Shown here: in pieces, positions 11,313 through 23,400 of the stretch
Layout: each line of letters opens with the position of its first letter
Numbering within the stretch: position 1 is the stretch's first letter
Assembly (NCBI GenBank): GCA_007026445.1
Contig: VDMD01000001.1
Span: forward strand, 372,001-436,000
DNA from: Schizophyllum amplum
Taxonomy: Eukaryota; Basidiomycota; Agaricomycetes; Agaricales; Schizophyllaceae
Direction of reading: 5' to 3'
DNA: 64,000 nucleotides
Notes under the pieces: generated by a model
What the model was told of the DNA's origin: nothing
Seen by the model: only the letters and a program-made list of their open reading frames with translations
Databases searched by the model: none
Position numbers and translations under genes: made by a program

Positions 11313-13359
11313 TCATATCAAATGCATACAATACGCCACGTTCTCCAGCGTCGTCAGCGTCACCACCCCGTTGTAGTCGTCGAAACTGAGCGAGGTCACG
11401 TTTCGCGGGTCCACGCCGTCCGGGAAGGGCACCTCGTGCACGGAGTGCGAGGAGGTCTCGGGGACGTAGTGTACCAGGTAAAGCCGTGCGACGAGGCTGG
11501 GGTCGCCGTTGGCGGGCGCGTTGGCGTACGGGTTGTCCTCGTCGGCGTGGGGGGCGTCTAAGTAGGCGTGGGAGGCGTACAGGTTGGCGTGCAGCCCGAT
11601 CGTTCCCGTTCCGGGCTCCCCGTCCGCGTTCGCCACCGTTGTCCGAGCGTCCTCGTCCTGACCCTCGTCCTCGTCCTGACCCATGTCCTCGGCCTCATCC
11701 TCATCCAGCCCCACGCCCCCGTTGAGGTCCAGGTCCAGACCCTCGTCGTCCTCGCCCATACCGTCATCGTCCCTCCCCACCGCGAGCAACAGATGTCGGC
11801 CCGAGTTAGGGAAGTGAACGAGGTACCAGGGGCCGAGGGGCACGAGCATGAAGCCCGGGATGTCGATGTGCTGCGCGGGGCACGGGGCGGGGCGCGCGGG
11901 GACTATGGGGGAGGTGGGGGAGTTTGGCGAGATGGGGGATGTCGGCGAGGTGGGTGACGTCGACGAGGTCGCCCTCGAGCTCGTTGCATGGGAAGAATTG
12001 GCGATATGTGGGGGGACCGAGCAAGGCGGCGTAGGACGCGGTGGTATAGGTAGCGGGCGGGGCCGTGGCGAGGGTTCATTGTACGGCATCGTGGCTCGCG
12101 GATCCCAGAGAACGACGTGCAGGGCACGGCGCCCAACGAGCTGAGTGAGGGTTGTAAAGGCGATGCCGCGGCGGGCGCCGGAGACGAGGGCACAGTAGTA
12201 ATCGTCTGCATATCGATGAGTTCACGGACTTGGATGCATACACGAATATCCTCACTAGATAACTCGTCCAGGTCGTGGCACATAAAGTCCCTGCGCGTGT
12301 CGAGGAGGCTTTTGTTCATCACGCGACTGGACGCGTCGCCGAAGGGGAGGTACTCGCGTGCGCAGGTGTATACGCACGTGCGCGGTGGGGTCATGTCGAC
12401 GAGGTAGATCTCCTCGTTGAAGGTCATAGCTACCGTATAGCTGTTCAGCTGTAGCGGCGTCAGTATTCAATTGGACGCGATATACAGAGTGTACTCGCGT
12501 TCATCTGCACGTCCGTGCGTATGAAGGATCTAGCGCCTGTGTCGATGTTGAATGCGTATATGGTGACGCGGTTGTTCTCGTTGCCGGTGACGCCGACGAT
12601 CTCCTCGCTGAGGAAGATGTTGAAGCTGCGGGTGTTGGTGCCGAGGTCGGCTATGTGTTGCATGCCCAGAATGGGCATGCCGGCGTCGTCTATGGTGATG
12701 CTCATAAGCTTGATGCTGTTTAAGAATGGGCTGAGCATCCGAAAGATATAGCCTAGAGGAGATAATCTTACTGCTGCCTGGTATTCTCCTGCACGAGCAG
12801 CGCGATGGACACTTGGTTCGGGGATTCGTTCAGAGGGGATGTGTCCGTTATCTGGCAGCCAAGGTATATGGATTCGCGCGTTTCCCCGGTGATGTTGTCC
12901 CAGCAATGCACGTATCCGCTCTGTGGCGAATGCATGACGACGTAGTCGGTCCCGTGGACACCGAAGAGACAGTATAAGGCATCCGGAAGCTGGCCCGTGA
13001 GGATGCGGGTGGGGGTTAGCTTGGACTTGGACCAGAGGCGTTCGAACTTGGCACAGGTGCGCGCATGGTGTTCGAGGGTTGGGACATCCGAGTTCATGGA
13101 GAGATCGACTGCGGACAGGTAGGCGGTAGTATGTCCCTGGGATTTGGACGCTTGCAGAGCGGTGAACCAGTAGCTTCTGTCAGATCTTGCGAGATCATAG
13201 AGGGAGTGGCATGTCTAGCAAGGACCATCAGTATCGGACGAGGCGCGACGAGAGATCGGGGAACGCACGTACGCGACTGAGAGCTAGGGACTGTTCCACC
13301 GATAGAAAGCCCAGGATGTGGTAGATCACATCCTGGGGGAGCTTTGAGAGATCCAGCAT
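11313..13359 (-). CDS. F-box protein with a beta-propeller-like C-terminal part
   Basis: Probably a substrate-recruiting subunit of an SCF ubiquitin ligase. The N-terminus is an F-box (MLDLSKLPQDVIYHILGFLS, then SLALSRTCHSLYDLAR) across the first intron. The rest has repeated strand-rich segments (DYVVMHSPQSGYVHCW, FNEEIYLVDM, DYYCALVSGARRG) and ends SLSFDDYNGVVTLTTLENV, as in Agaricomycete F-box proteins with a degenerate propeller. At least four introns are needed. One (GTGAGG..ATGCAG near 12205-12255) joins DELS to DYYCALVSG in frame. The donor near 12495 is sound but its acceptor is uncertain. A very acidic Asp/Glu insertion (about 11620-11760) and a Ser/Thr/Pro tract precede the last strands. 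ATG 13359 puts the F-box at the extreme N-terminus. The substrate is unknown. Confidence 0.75.
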
Positions 13360-13773
13360 ACGGGGGTCAAACCAGAAGGATAAGTGGCCTTGTGGCGTGA
13401 TGAGGGGAGGAAGCAGCCCCACCGCGACATGCGCCTTATGACAGACGGAGACAACATCGGCTGGCCGGGCCGGACTTGTTATCTACTGAAATAAGCATCA
13501 AGTTAAGGTTGTCGCTCTCCAAATATGTTGGTCGGCGATCTCTACGGCATCCACTATAGCTCTGCCATGAGCTGCAGGTCAAGATGTTAGATCTATGGAT
13601 GTCTATATGCCGCATGCTGCTGTACCAAGTACAATCACTTCAGTGAGTGGAAGGGCACATTAAGTAGTTACTTAACTTAATCCGGTAAGTGCTATCTTAA
13701 GTCTTAACCCGTTTGGTGCTCGTCGCCGTCGTTCCCGACCTGCTCACTACCGGCAACGTCTCCGGGACTCAAA
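13360..13773. promoter_or_regulatory. Divergent promoter region, F-box gene / glucosidase II gene
   Basis: The 414 bases separate two divergently transcribed genes, so both promoters must lie here. The part near 13655-13705 is rich in TTAAG/CTTAA repeats. No clear TATA box or named site was recognised. Confidence 0.45.
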
Positions 13774-16700
13774 ATGCGCGTGTTGACGCTGCTGGGGATC
13801 GCAGCGTCCCTGGCGCTCGTGCCGGACGCCCTCGCAGTCAAGGAGAAAGACTTCAAGACCTGCTCTCAGTCAGGCTTCTGTCGGCGCGGTCGTGCGCTCG
13901 CCGCTCGCGCGAAGGAGGCCTCGAGCTGGAACTCACCATATTCTGTCGATGCCTCCTCTGTCGCCATCTCCCCGGACCAGGCGTCTGTGACGGCCGGGGT
14001 CAAATCCCTGTTGTACCCAGAGGTCAAATTCGAGCTCGAGCTACGTGTGCACGATGATGGCGTGGTGCGCGTGCGGATGGACGAGGTTGGCGGGCTGAAG
14101 AAGCGCTACGACGAGGCCTCCTCATGGGCGCTCATTGCGGAGCCCGTGGTCAGCAAGACGGTGCAGTGGACGGCTGCGAAGGATTGCATTCGCGCGGTCT
14201 ACGGGCCGAAAAAGGAACTGGAGGTCGTGGTGTCCTACGAACCTTTGCGCGTCGCGCTGCTCCGTAATGGCAAGGCGCAGGTGCAGCTCAATGGCCACGG
14301 ACTCTTGCACATGGAGCACTTCCGCACAAAGGAGGAGCGCAAGATCGAAGAGACGTCGCAGGAGGAGGAGCAGGTTGTGCTCGACACGACCAACCCGCGC
14401 GCGTGGTTCGAAGGAGACAGCGAGGACGGGTGGTGGGACGAGAAGTTTGGTGGTCATACCGACACCAAGCCCAAGGGTACGTTTGCGCGTTCTGTGTAGA
14501 GAGCGATGCTTATGTGTTCGCAGGTCCCGAGTCGCTCTCCCTCGACATCAGTTTCCCCTTCCACCCCGTTGTCTACGGCATCCCCCAGCACGCGACCACA
14601 CTCGCCCTCCCAACCACCCTCGGCGACGACGCGACATACACCGACCCCTTCCGCCTGCACAACGCAGACGTCTTCGAGTACCTCGCCTCCTCCCCCATGT
14701 CCCTCTACGGCTCCATCCCCGTGATGTACGCGCACTCCGAGGAGTCCACCGTCGGCGTCTTCAACGCCGTCGCCTCCGAGACCTGGATCGACATCTGGCA
14801 CGCGAAGCCCCAGTCCTCCGACACGCACTGGATGTCCGAGTCCGGCATCCTGGACGTGTTCTTGCTGCCGGGCCCGACGCCCGCGGATGTATTCGCGCAG
14901 TACGGAAGGCTGACGGGCACCGCCGCGATGCCGGCGCAGTGGAGTCTGGGGTACCACCAGTGCCGATGGAACTATGTGAGCTCGGACGATGTACGCATGG
15001 TTTCGCGCAAGATGGACGAGCACGACATGCCCATGGACGTGATCTGGCTGGATATCGAGTACTCGGAGGAGCACAAGTACTTTATTTGGGACCACAAGAC
15101 GTTCCCGGACCCGGTTGACATGACGAAAGACGTGGCTGCTGTGGGGAGAAAGGTATGTGACCACCAGGGCCCTTTGTTCATCGAACGAACTAGTCTGACT
15201 CTCGATTGCAGATGGTCGTCATTATCGACCCGCACCTCAAGCGCACGTCGAACTACCCCGTGTACCAGGAAGCCACGGAGCGTGGCCTCACTGTGCGCAA
15301 GCCAAATGGACAGGACGAATACGAGGGCTGGTGCTGGGCCGGCAGCAGTTCATGGCTTGACTGCTTCAACCCTGGAAGCTGGAAATGGTATCAGGATCTT
15401 TATCTGCTTGACAGGAAGCGGGAGGATGGCGGCTGGACGTGGGCGGAGAGCACTGAAGATGTCCACATTTGGAACGATATGAATGAGGTGAGTCTGATTC
15501 TTAGCAATATCATGATTGCCATGCTCACGACGACCAGCCCGCTATATTTAACGGGCCTGAGATCACGATGCCGAAGGACATGGTGCACTACGGCGGCTGG
15601 GAGCACCGCGACGTGCACAACATCAACGGCATGCTATTCGTGAGTGGCATCCCTACACTCACAAAGCATAGATGTTTACGCAGACATACAGACCAACCAA
15701 ACCTGGCAAGCGCTCAAGGCGCGCTCAACGCCCGCGAAGCGTCCCTTCGTACTCACCCGCTCCTTCTACGCCGGCTCCCAGCGCTGGGGCGCCATGTGGA
15801 CCGGTGACAACCTGGGCACCTGGGAGCACATGGCCGTCGGTCTCAAGATGGTCCTGGCGAACAGCATCGGTGGCATGCCCTTCGCAGGCTGTGAGCACCT
15901 CGTCTTCCATTAGGATCCTTGTTCTGCAGCTGAGCGCCCACGCAGCCGATGTCGGTGGTTTCTTCGGGAACCCCGAGCCTGAGATGCTGGTGCGGTGGTA
16001 CCAGCTGGGCGCGTTTAACCCGTTTTTCCGAGCGCATGCGCATATCGATACGAAGCGCCGCGAGCCGTACCTGTTGGATGAGCCGTACCGCCAGATGCTG
16101 AAGGATATTCTGCGTCTGCGCTATGCGCAGCTGCCTATCTGGTACACCGCATTCCACCAGTCGGCGGTGACGGGTGTGCCGATTCTGAGGTAAGTGTAGG
16201 AGCAGCGGTAAGGGTGCTTGGACTGATCGCGCGACAGACCTCACTGGGTTATGTTCCCGAAGGACGTCAATGGGTTCGCTCTTGACGATCAGTTCTTTGT
16301 GGGCGACTCGGGCCTGCTTGTGAAGCCTATCACCACGCCGGAGACCACGGAGGCCAGCGTCTACCTACCAGCCGAGGACCAGGTAGGATGCCCCTCAGCT
16401 CTCCACCAGAACTCTTCCTGACCATCTTCCAGATCTATTACAACTACTTCACCCACCTCGCCTACCGGTCCTCCAAGAAGGGCAAGACCGTCACCGTCCC
16501 TGCCGCCCTCTCCGAGATCCCGCTCCTCATCCGCGGCGGCTCTATCGTCCCCACGCGCGAGCGCCCGCGACGCTCCGCCCCCCTCATGAAGCACGACCCC
16601 TTCACCCTGCGCGTCGCGCTCGACAAGGCAGGCGCTGCAGCCGGCACGCTCTACCTCGACGACGGCGAGACGTACGCTTTCGAGCAGGGCGACTTCGTCT

Positions 16701-17050
16701 ACCGCGACCTCGCCGCGGAGACGAAGTCGAAGGTGCTCCGGATCAGCAGCCGCGATCTCGCGGCCAGCCCTAGGCTGCTGCAGGTCGGGCGCGAGGTGTC
16801 GTTGGATGTGTATAGTCCAGGGAACGCTTACGCGAAGGAGATTGCGGGCGTGCGGGTGGAGAGGGTTGTTGTGCTGGGCGCTGGGAAGCCGAAGAAGGTG
16901 ACGCTGGGCGACGGTGGGAGGGAGTTGGTGTGGGAGTTCGTGCCTGGGGTGGCAGCCGGTGGTAAGAAGGAGGGTACGGCGAGTGTGCTGACGATCAAAG
17001 ACCCGAAGGCGTTAATTGTGGAGGATTGGGACATTGTAATCACCCTGTAG
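13774..17050 (+). CDS. ROT2: Glucosidase II catalytic alpha subunit (GH31)
   Basis: An ER alpha-1,3-glucosidase that trims the two inner glucoses of N-glycans during glycoprotein folding control. A signal peptide ([21 protein letters not shown]) is followed by the family start [16 protein letters not shown]. The GH31 beta-sandwich and barrel follow, with [18 protein letters not shown] (nucleophile Asp) and [19 protein letters not shown] (acid/base Asp). Exons: 13774-14479, 14524-15152, 15212-15487, 15538-15639, 15692-15890, 15946-16189, 16238-16382 and 16433-17050, all joined in frame. There is no HDEL tail, as expected for a subunit held in the ER by its beta partner. Yeast ROT2/GLS2 is the counterpart. 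No defect seen. Confidence 0.95.
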
Positions 17051-17180
17051 ACTGACCGACATGAAAACGGCAATGGAATCATGACCACTGGAAAATCATA
17101 CGGAAGGCCGGTATTCTCTATTACATTGCTGAAGATCATGTAGATGGTTTCGATACCGTCGCCGCCAGCGCGCGAGCTGT

Positions 17181-17872
17181 CTACAGGTACCTCAAGAACT
17201 CCAGCACTAGCCTCTCGTCTTGAGTAACAGCCGAGAGGATTTTCTCTGACGCTGGCGTCGCCACCGCCGCCTTATATTCTGGTGACGCGGACGCAGCGTT
17301 CACGTCGCCCCACTCATATAGTGCGAGGTATTTCGGGACCTTCTCTGTCGACGCGCAGTACAGTCGGAATCGCGCCGCCGACTCCCATGTCGGCACCTTG
17401 CTCAGCATCGGGATATGCTCCTCCTCGTACCATTTATTCAGCTCCTCGTCTCCGCCCTCCTTGGGCGTCATGGCGCGGAAAACGAGGTGCTTCGCACCCT
17501 TCAGCGCGTTTGGCGAAGCGCCGGCGTTTAGCGGGTCGTACACGCGCGTCTCGACGCTCGCAACATCTCCAGCGACGGCCATGACGAGCGAGACGCCTTG
17601 TGTGAGCTCTTCTGGGTGCACCGTCGTCCACATGACGACGACAAAGCGTTGGGGGCCGTCCGACGGGTTGGCAGTGTCGCTGTACAGGATGGCGGGCAGC
17701 TCGGCAGCCGACGAGTCGCCCTCAGATCCTGAGATGGGCTGTGCGCCTAAGAAAAGCTTCAGAAGATGCTGTCAGAAGATCTCTTGTACTCACTCGACCA
17801 ATCGATGGGTTCGTTCGTGCGGATGAACATGACGGCGAGGTAGGGCACGTCCTCTGCATCTGGTCGTTCCAT
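17181..17872 (-). CDS. EthD-like dimeric alpha/beta-barrel protein
   Basis: About 210 residues in two exons. Exon 1 begins at ATG 17872 and ends in PIDWS. A roughly 50-nt intron (GTGAGT..TTCTTAG) leads to AQPISGSEGD. The protein carries two similar strand-helix units ending in FRLYCASTEKVPKYLALYEW and a C-terminal LVLEFLRYL, as in the fungal EthD/stress-responsive A/B-barrel proteins. The first half is less conserved (RFVVVMWTTVHPEEL). These proteins lack a common enzymatic role, so no substrate is assigned. It converges on the GH31 gene with about 130 bases between the two ends. Confidence 0.6.
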
Positions 17873-18093
17873 TGTTGAAGTTATCTTCAACACAGCGTGA
17901 GTGCGATAATTTAAATTGGATAAATACAATGCGCTTCACCAGTATTAGTGCGTAACAGGTGTGTACAATGCGTAGGATGGATGGAGTACGAGAGCAAGCC
18001 GGGTCCGAGCAATGACAGTAACGGTATGGTTCAACAACGTCATAGGTCAGGTGATCGTAAATGGGACGCGGTCACGGTGAGCAGGCGTCACGT

Positions 18094-19456
18094 TTAGCAA
18101 GTCTGCTTGGCCGCCGCGAGGAGCGCACCGAGCGCGGAGCCCTGGCTCTGCGAGCTGTGCTTGGCAGACCCCTCGTCGGCGCCGTACCACAGGTTTGTGT
18201 ACTTGCTGTCTCCCGAGGCGGCGTTGGCGAGAACGAGGTCGGCCTGCTTCTTGATGAAATCGGCGTACTTCGTGCCGTCGTCCTTGCCAGACACTTCAAG
18301 GAACCATGCGCTGTAATACGAGGGGACGTGTAAACACAGGGAATGTAAATGGCACGAGCATACACGCACAGGTAGTACATGAAGATGCCCTTGAAGGATG
18401 TCTGGTCGGCATTGCACTGGTTGTCGCTCGTGGTCTCGCACAACTCGCGCAGACCGTTGTCCCATGTAAGCTTATCCATCGTGGCATCAATAATCTTGTA
18501 GGCGGCGTCAAGAAGTGCTTGGTCGGCGTTGTCTGCAGGGTGCATCAGCACGGTCCGGTACGCATTGCTCACGGGACGCACTCTTGTACAGGTACCCGAG
18601 GCCGACGAGAACGACGCCCTGGTTGTATGTCCAGGTGGTCTGGCCGTTGTTCGCGCACGAGCCGTCCTTCGTCAAGCCGTCATTGTACACTGTAGGACTT
18701 TGAGTAATGGCTCAAGCCTTCGGTTTCACTCCAACTCACGCCCATCGTCGCCCTGCAGCTTCGAGCCCTTGAACCAATCGTACACTGTTTCGAAGTAAGT
18801 CACAGGTCCTACATAGATCAAAGCACCACGCACGGTCGTTGAGGTTATCCAGGTACTTCTGGTCCTGCGTAACTTCATGCATGTACCCCGACAGCGCGAG
18901 GAACAGCTCGTTCGTGATCGAGTTCTTGTAGTCTCGGTCGGCGCTCCAGAACAAGCCGCCGCCGCAGTAGTCCGAGTCGCGCGCGGAGGCCGCGATGTCG
19001 TAGTACTTCTTCGCGTTCTCCTGGTCTCCGGCCGCGAGGTAGGCGATGGAGACCCACTGGACGTCGTCAAACGACCCGCCGTTCGTGAGGTAGCTGTGAG
19101 GAGCGTTTCGGGTCAGTCGTGCTGCGCTCTCGGATGAAACAGCCACGCACTCTTCCTGGCCGTTGAATACGGTGGTGATCACGTCGGTGTAGTTGGAGGA
19201 GCCCGCGACTTCGTCCACTGCGCGTCTTCAGCATATTATCTTGCACGATGACAGGTCACTCACAGCGGTTGAGGTAGTATGCCTCCACGGCGCCGATCCA
19301 GATCGCCTGGTCACCGTACGTCCCGTCCGTGAAGTACTCGGACTGAAGCGCCGCGGCCGCCGCCTGCGCGCTGTCAACGTACTTCTGGCACTTGGCGTCC
19401 GCGCGCAGGGCCAGCGCGGACAGAAGAATGAACGAAGAGAGGGAAAGGAAAGACAT
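18094..19456 (-). CDS. Secreted GH76 endo-alpha-1,6-mannanase-like enzyme
   Basis: A glycoside hydrolase family 76 protein acting on alpha-1,6-mannan, either for nutrition or for cell-wall glycoprotein cross-linking (DFG5/DCW1 relatives). A signal peptide (MSFLSLSSFILLSALALRADA) precedes the (alpha/alpha)6 barrel. The catalytic Asp pair is visible in GSFDDVQWVSIAYL. Other family blocks are YCGGGLFW, ITNELFLALSGYMH, QTTWTYNQGVVLVGLGYLYK and FKGIFMYYL. About seven short introns are needed, for example one joining LYK to NNADQALLDAAYKI near 18540-18590. The protein ends AAKQTC without a hydrophobic GPI tail, so it is probably freely secreted. Confidence 0.88.
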
Positions 19457-20482
19457 GGCGGGCGCGGGGTGAACAAGAAAGGATGAATGGCGACCAGGAC
19501 GCGTCGGCGCCATTACTTATAGGGACGCTGCGGGGTTCACATGGTGATGCATCAACGGGCGGTGGTGGTGGAGCGACGAGTTGGGGGAGACGTGCACGGA
19601 TGTTCGAGGTGTCGTTTCATGGCGCCGGACTGCAACTACTTTGTGTCGCGGGGGTTGCGGTCCACAGGCCACGGCAAATGGTGAATTCAGAACAATGGCG
19701 ACGTATACATCGGACTTCGTGACCGCGTCAATGAAGGAGTGCATGGAAACGTGTCGTGAAGTTGAAATGACAGACGACGCCCACTCGAGTGTCCACTTCT
19801 GAGCGATGAGGACGGAGCGCGAATGTAAACTTGTCAGCGTCATCTGTATCCCGTCTTCTGGGCAACGGTCCAGGGTGGATCCCTGCAAAGAAGGCTTTCA
19901 TAGGACGCTCGCCTACGGAAGATCCTGAGACGACGAGGAAGGGGTCGCGCCTGATCTGGCTCCTTGAGGGTCTCGCAGACGTTTACCTAGTACGTATTCC
20001 AGTTGGAATCCAATAGGTCATGAGTACTAGTACTCCCGCTTGTGGGGAGATAGGAAAGGTGCAGAAGAGGGTTTGGGGTCGCGTCCAAATCGGTCGGTGG
20101 TCGGCTCACGTGGGACACGCGCGTGTTCATATCATTGACTTTCCTAAAATGGTGTTTCTTGTACTTTGGAGAAGTTGAAGTTTGGACGAGCTGTGGTCGT
20201 CCCTTGACCTGGAACTTCAGGTGAAAGAGTTGGAAATGCAGCCACCCCCACAGTCGTGATAGAGCAGAAGCTGGGCGATCCCCAGTGTGATTCGTGCGCG
20301 ATAGAAGACCAGCACGTTTTAATTGACGCTTTCCGGGCCACGCCTTCGGCACGCTCCTGAAGGTTTGATTGCACGGTTATGTCTCCTCCCCACGTTTGAC
20401 CTCTCTTGTCTCTGCATCTTATCTTCTCAAGTTCGTTCGACCCACAGCAGCTGTCATCGTCTCCGACTCGCAACCGTCAGCC
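19457..20482. promoter_or_regulatory. Intergenic, divergent promoters of the GH76 and BTB/RS-rich genes
   Basis: About one kilobase between divergent genes. No frame with coding character was found. A pyrimidine-rich stretch (about 20385-20480) precedes the downstream ATG and probably marks its transcription start zone. A short palindromic ATGAGTACTAGTACT lies at 20020-20034. Confidence 0.45.
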
Positions 20483-23400
20483 ATGTCTGTTGCAGAGCAA
20501 CCTCCCCAGCCGGTTCGGGGAGAAGGGAGTGACGCAGTCCAGTGTGGGAGCCCCGCCTCTGGTGAGTGGCAGTCGTATCTCTGCAACCGCAGTAGCTGAT
20601 ACCACCCAGTATCTTCAGACAAGACGCAGAAGAGCCCGTCTAGCGGGAGCGCCAACTCCTGGACCACAGTGTCCGCTCCGAGAGACGACACGAGGCCGGC
20701 GCCTATCGTCACCGACACCGCACAGAACGGAGGGCTCCCTTCTGTGGCCAACTCAGCTCTCACGAGCGCCTCCGACACGGGCAGCGTCACCGCGATGGAC
20801 AGCACGTTCAGCGACCAGTCGACCGTGATTCAGGACCCCTTCTCTCCGACGTACCCACCGCAGTCGACGGCGCTTATCTTGTATCCTGGCTCATTCTCGC
20901 ACCACCGGTCGAGCTTCACCACCCCGCACCATTCCCCGGGCAGGAAGCATGAGCGCAGCCACTCTCGCGTCGCGTATCCCCAGCCGCATCCCATCGTCAT
21001 TCCGCCCCAGCACTCGCCGATCACCCTCACGCGCATCCGAAGCTGCTCGAGCCATTCGCGGTCGACGTCCTCCCACCGCCGCCCGTGCATTCTCCTTGGG
21101 TCCGATTCCGAACCTCAGTCCCCCCGCCGGGGGCGCAGCCGCTCCCCGCGCGCGCTGGAACATGTGGGATATCCGCCGGGCTATGCGTACCTGGGCAGTG
21201 GCAGGCCACCTACCTCGGATCCGTCACCCATTATGCACCCGATGGACGACATCTATCCGCAGCTGCCACCCTCGCCGCTATGGTCGCCCACTTCGCCACC
21301 GTCCGCACCCAGAGTCATCGTCCCGCTCTCGGGAGAGCTGTCGGTTCACCATACGAGTAGCACGCACGGTGGTCGACCGCTGCCATCACCGACGCAGGTG
21401 GCTCTACCCGCAGCGTCTCGCTCAGAGGTGTCGGCCCTGAACTCGAGTTGGTCTCCGCCCTCGCATCTGCGTCGGGAGACTAGCACGACGTCGAGGAGCT
21501 CGCTGTCGGCGTTGTCCGAGGATCTCCATCGGCTGTCTCCGCGGGGACCGAGGAGTCCGATGGGTCCGCGGACACCGCTCACACCGGCCCGGATTCCGCT
21601 CCCCGCCTCACACCGGCCCTCGCCGCGACCTGTGGCTCAGTCGACGCTCGAGCCCGATGCCGCTATACATGTACCGCCCCCGACCTCGCATCAGACCTCG
21701 CCTCGTCCCTCGCACAGGGCTTCCCCCAGCCGACACTCCAACGAATCGTCCCCGAGGCGGCACCTATCTCTACTCGAGCAGTATCAGAACGCCACTTTGC
21801 CAGTCACGGACCTCGGCACTCCAGTGTCTCTTTCCCCATTTTCAACGAGCAGCAGCCGGTCGAACTACTCGCCACGCAGTCATGCGGATACTCGCAGTCG
21901 GTTGGAGTGGAACAGTCCCACGGAGTCGGAGTCCGACTACGATTTCGGACCTGTGTCTCCGGCTTATGGTCCAGAGATTCGTGCACCGCATCCGGAGAGT
22001 GAGGTGTATGGGGACGCAAGTGTCAGTGGCAGGGATGGCGTCCAGTTTCCGTCGGCATCCACGTCCACCGGACTGTCAAGGTCGTCGTCTGTTTACTCAA
22101 GAGGGACTCCGCCTACGGTTTCGGTCAATGCTCGACCAGGGCCGACGAGTCCTTATCCTCAACCGACCATTGTCAGTGGCGATCGCTTTGCGCCGATGAG
22201 GCCCCATCGCGCTTCGGGCGTGTCCCCGTCGGATGCTCCGGCACCGCTGATTCAGAACTCGTCGCAGACACTGAGAAGGCCATGGGAAGATGCGAACGAG
22301 AGGGACCTTGGCTTCCCCTGCAGGCTCACGAACTCCCCGCATCGCAAGGAGGCGGCCTCATCGCAGCAGCTTTATATGGGCGAGGTGGGACAAGCTGCCT
22401 CGAGCGGCATACCAAACACTCACGATATAAAATTGCAGGCTACTCCAGCACCCGTGTACAACGTGTCAGAAGAGGCGACCAGGATGGATGGCTGCTCGCG
22501 GGAACCCCCGCCTCCTCTCCCGCCGACATGGACACGGCCGCACAAGGGAGGCAGCGATAACGGGACCTGTGGGACGAGCACTTCATCGCAGTACTCCTTC
22601 ATCGTTGAGCCCCAGCCGGAACCGCGCCGCGAGCCTTCTCTGGCAGAAAGCTACTCGTCACAGGACGGCATGTCGACGTGGGACCCACAGGGAGGAGTCA
22701 GAGGTCCCGGAGAGCCACCACATGAGCTGGTCAGGTCACCCTTTGTTTCTCCGTCCTTCATTCCCATTTCGGCCATTGTAACTTCGCGCGGCTCTGCCAA
22801 GCATGGTGGAGGCAGCGGCGGGAGTGCTGACGGGCCTGCTCCCAGCCATGTCGACCGCCCTCCCGTGGACACTCAGTCCGCCCAGGTCATCGCCGAAGCC
22901 GCTGCTCGGATCAACGCCGCCGCTCACGCCAACGCCACAGCCAATGCCCACAACGCTTCTCACGCGCAGGCTACCGTGCAGGCTACCGCGCAGGCGGCGG
23001 CGCATGCTAGCGCAGAGCCGGTGACGGCCATATCTCTGCCGTCGTCGCGTCGGGCATCGAATGAGGCGGCGCCGTCTCCTCCGCGCAGTACAGTCATGAG
23101 TCCCACGTCGCATTCCACGCCTCCTGCATCACCTCGCTATTTAGGCCCTCCGCCACCCATTATTGGAATATCTCTAAGCCCCGTTTCACACGCGTCCTTG
23201 TTGCCGGTTTCTGCGAGCTTGCCGTGTAATAACTTTGACCCAGGAAGTGTGACGCCACCGTCCGTTCCGAGCTCTTCGTCGCGGTCGCCCTCGCCTCCGA
23301 CCAGACGCCGGGTATACACGCCTACGCCGCCACGGCAAGTCTCCCCGTCGGCTTCTCCAGTGCCTTCAAGGGTGCCCCCCTGTATCATCCACGATGTGGG

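Noticed and set aside
13360..13422. N-terminal extension of the F-box protein from a GTG codon at 13422
   Set aside because: Nuclear fungal genes rarely start at GTG, and ATG 13359 places the F-box at the N-terminus as in relatives.
14135..15118. 327-codon plus-strand frame within the GH31 gene
   Set aside because: It crosses a real intron and reads as arginine-rich nonsense in the wrong frame of a clear glucosidase II gene.
22736..23113. Minus-strand frames opposite the RS-rich gene
   Set aside because: They are arginine-rich shadows of serine/alanine codons on the real coding strand.
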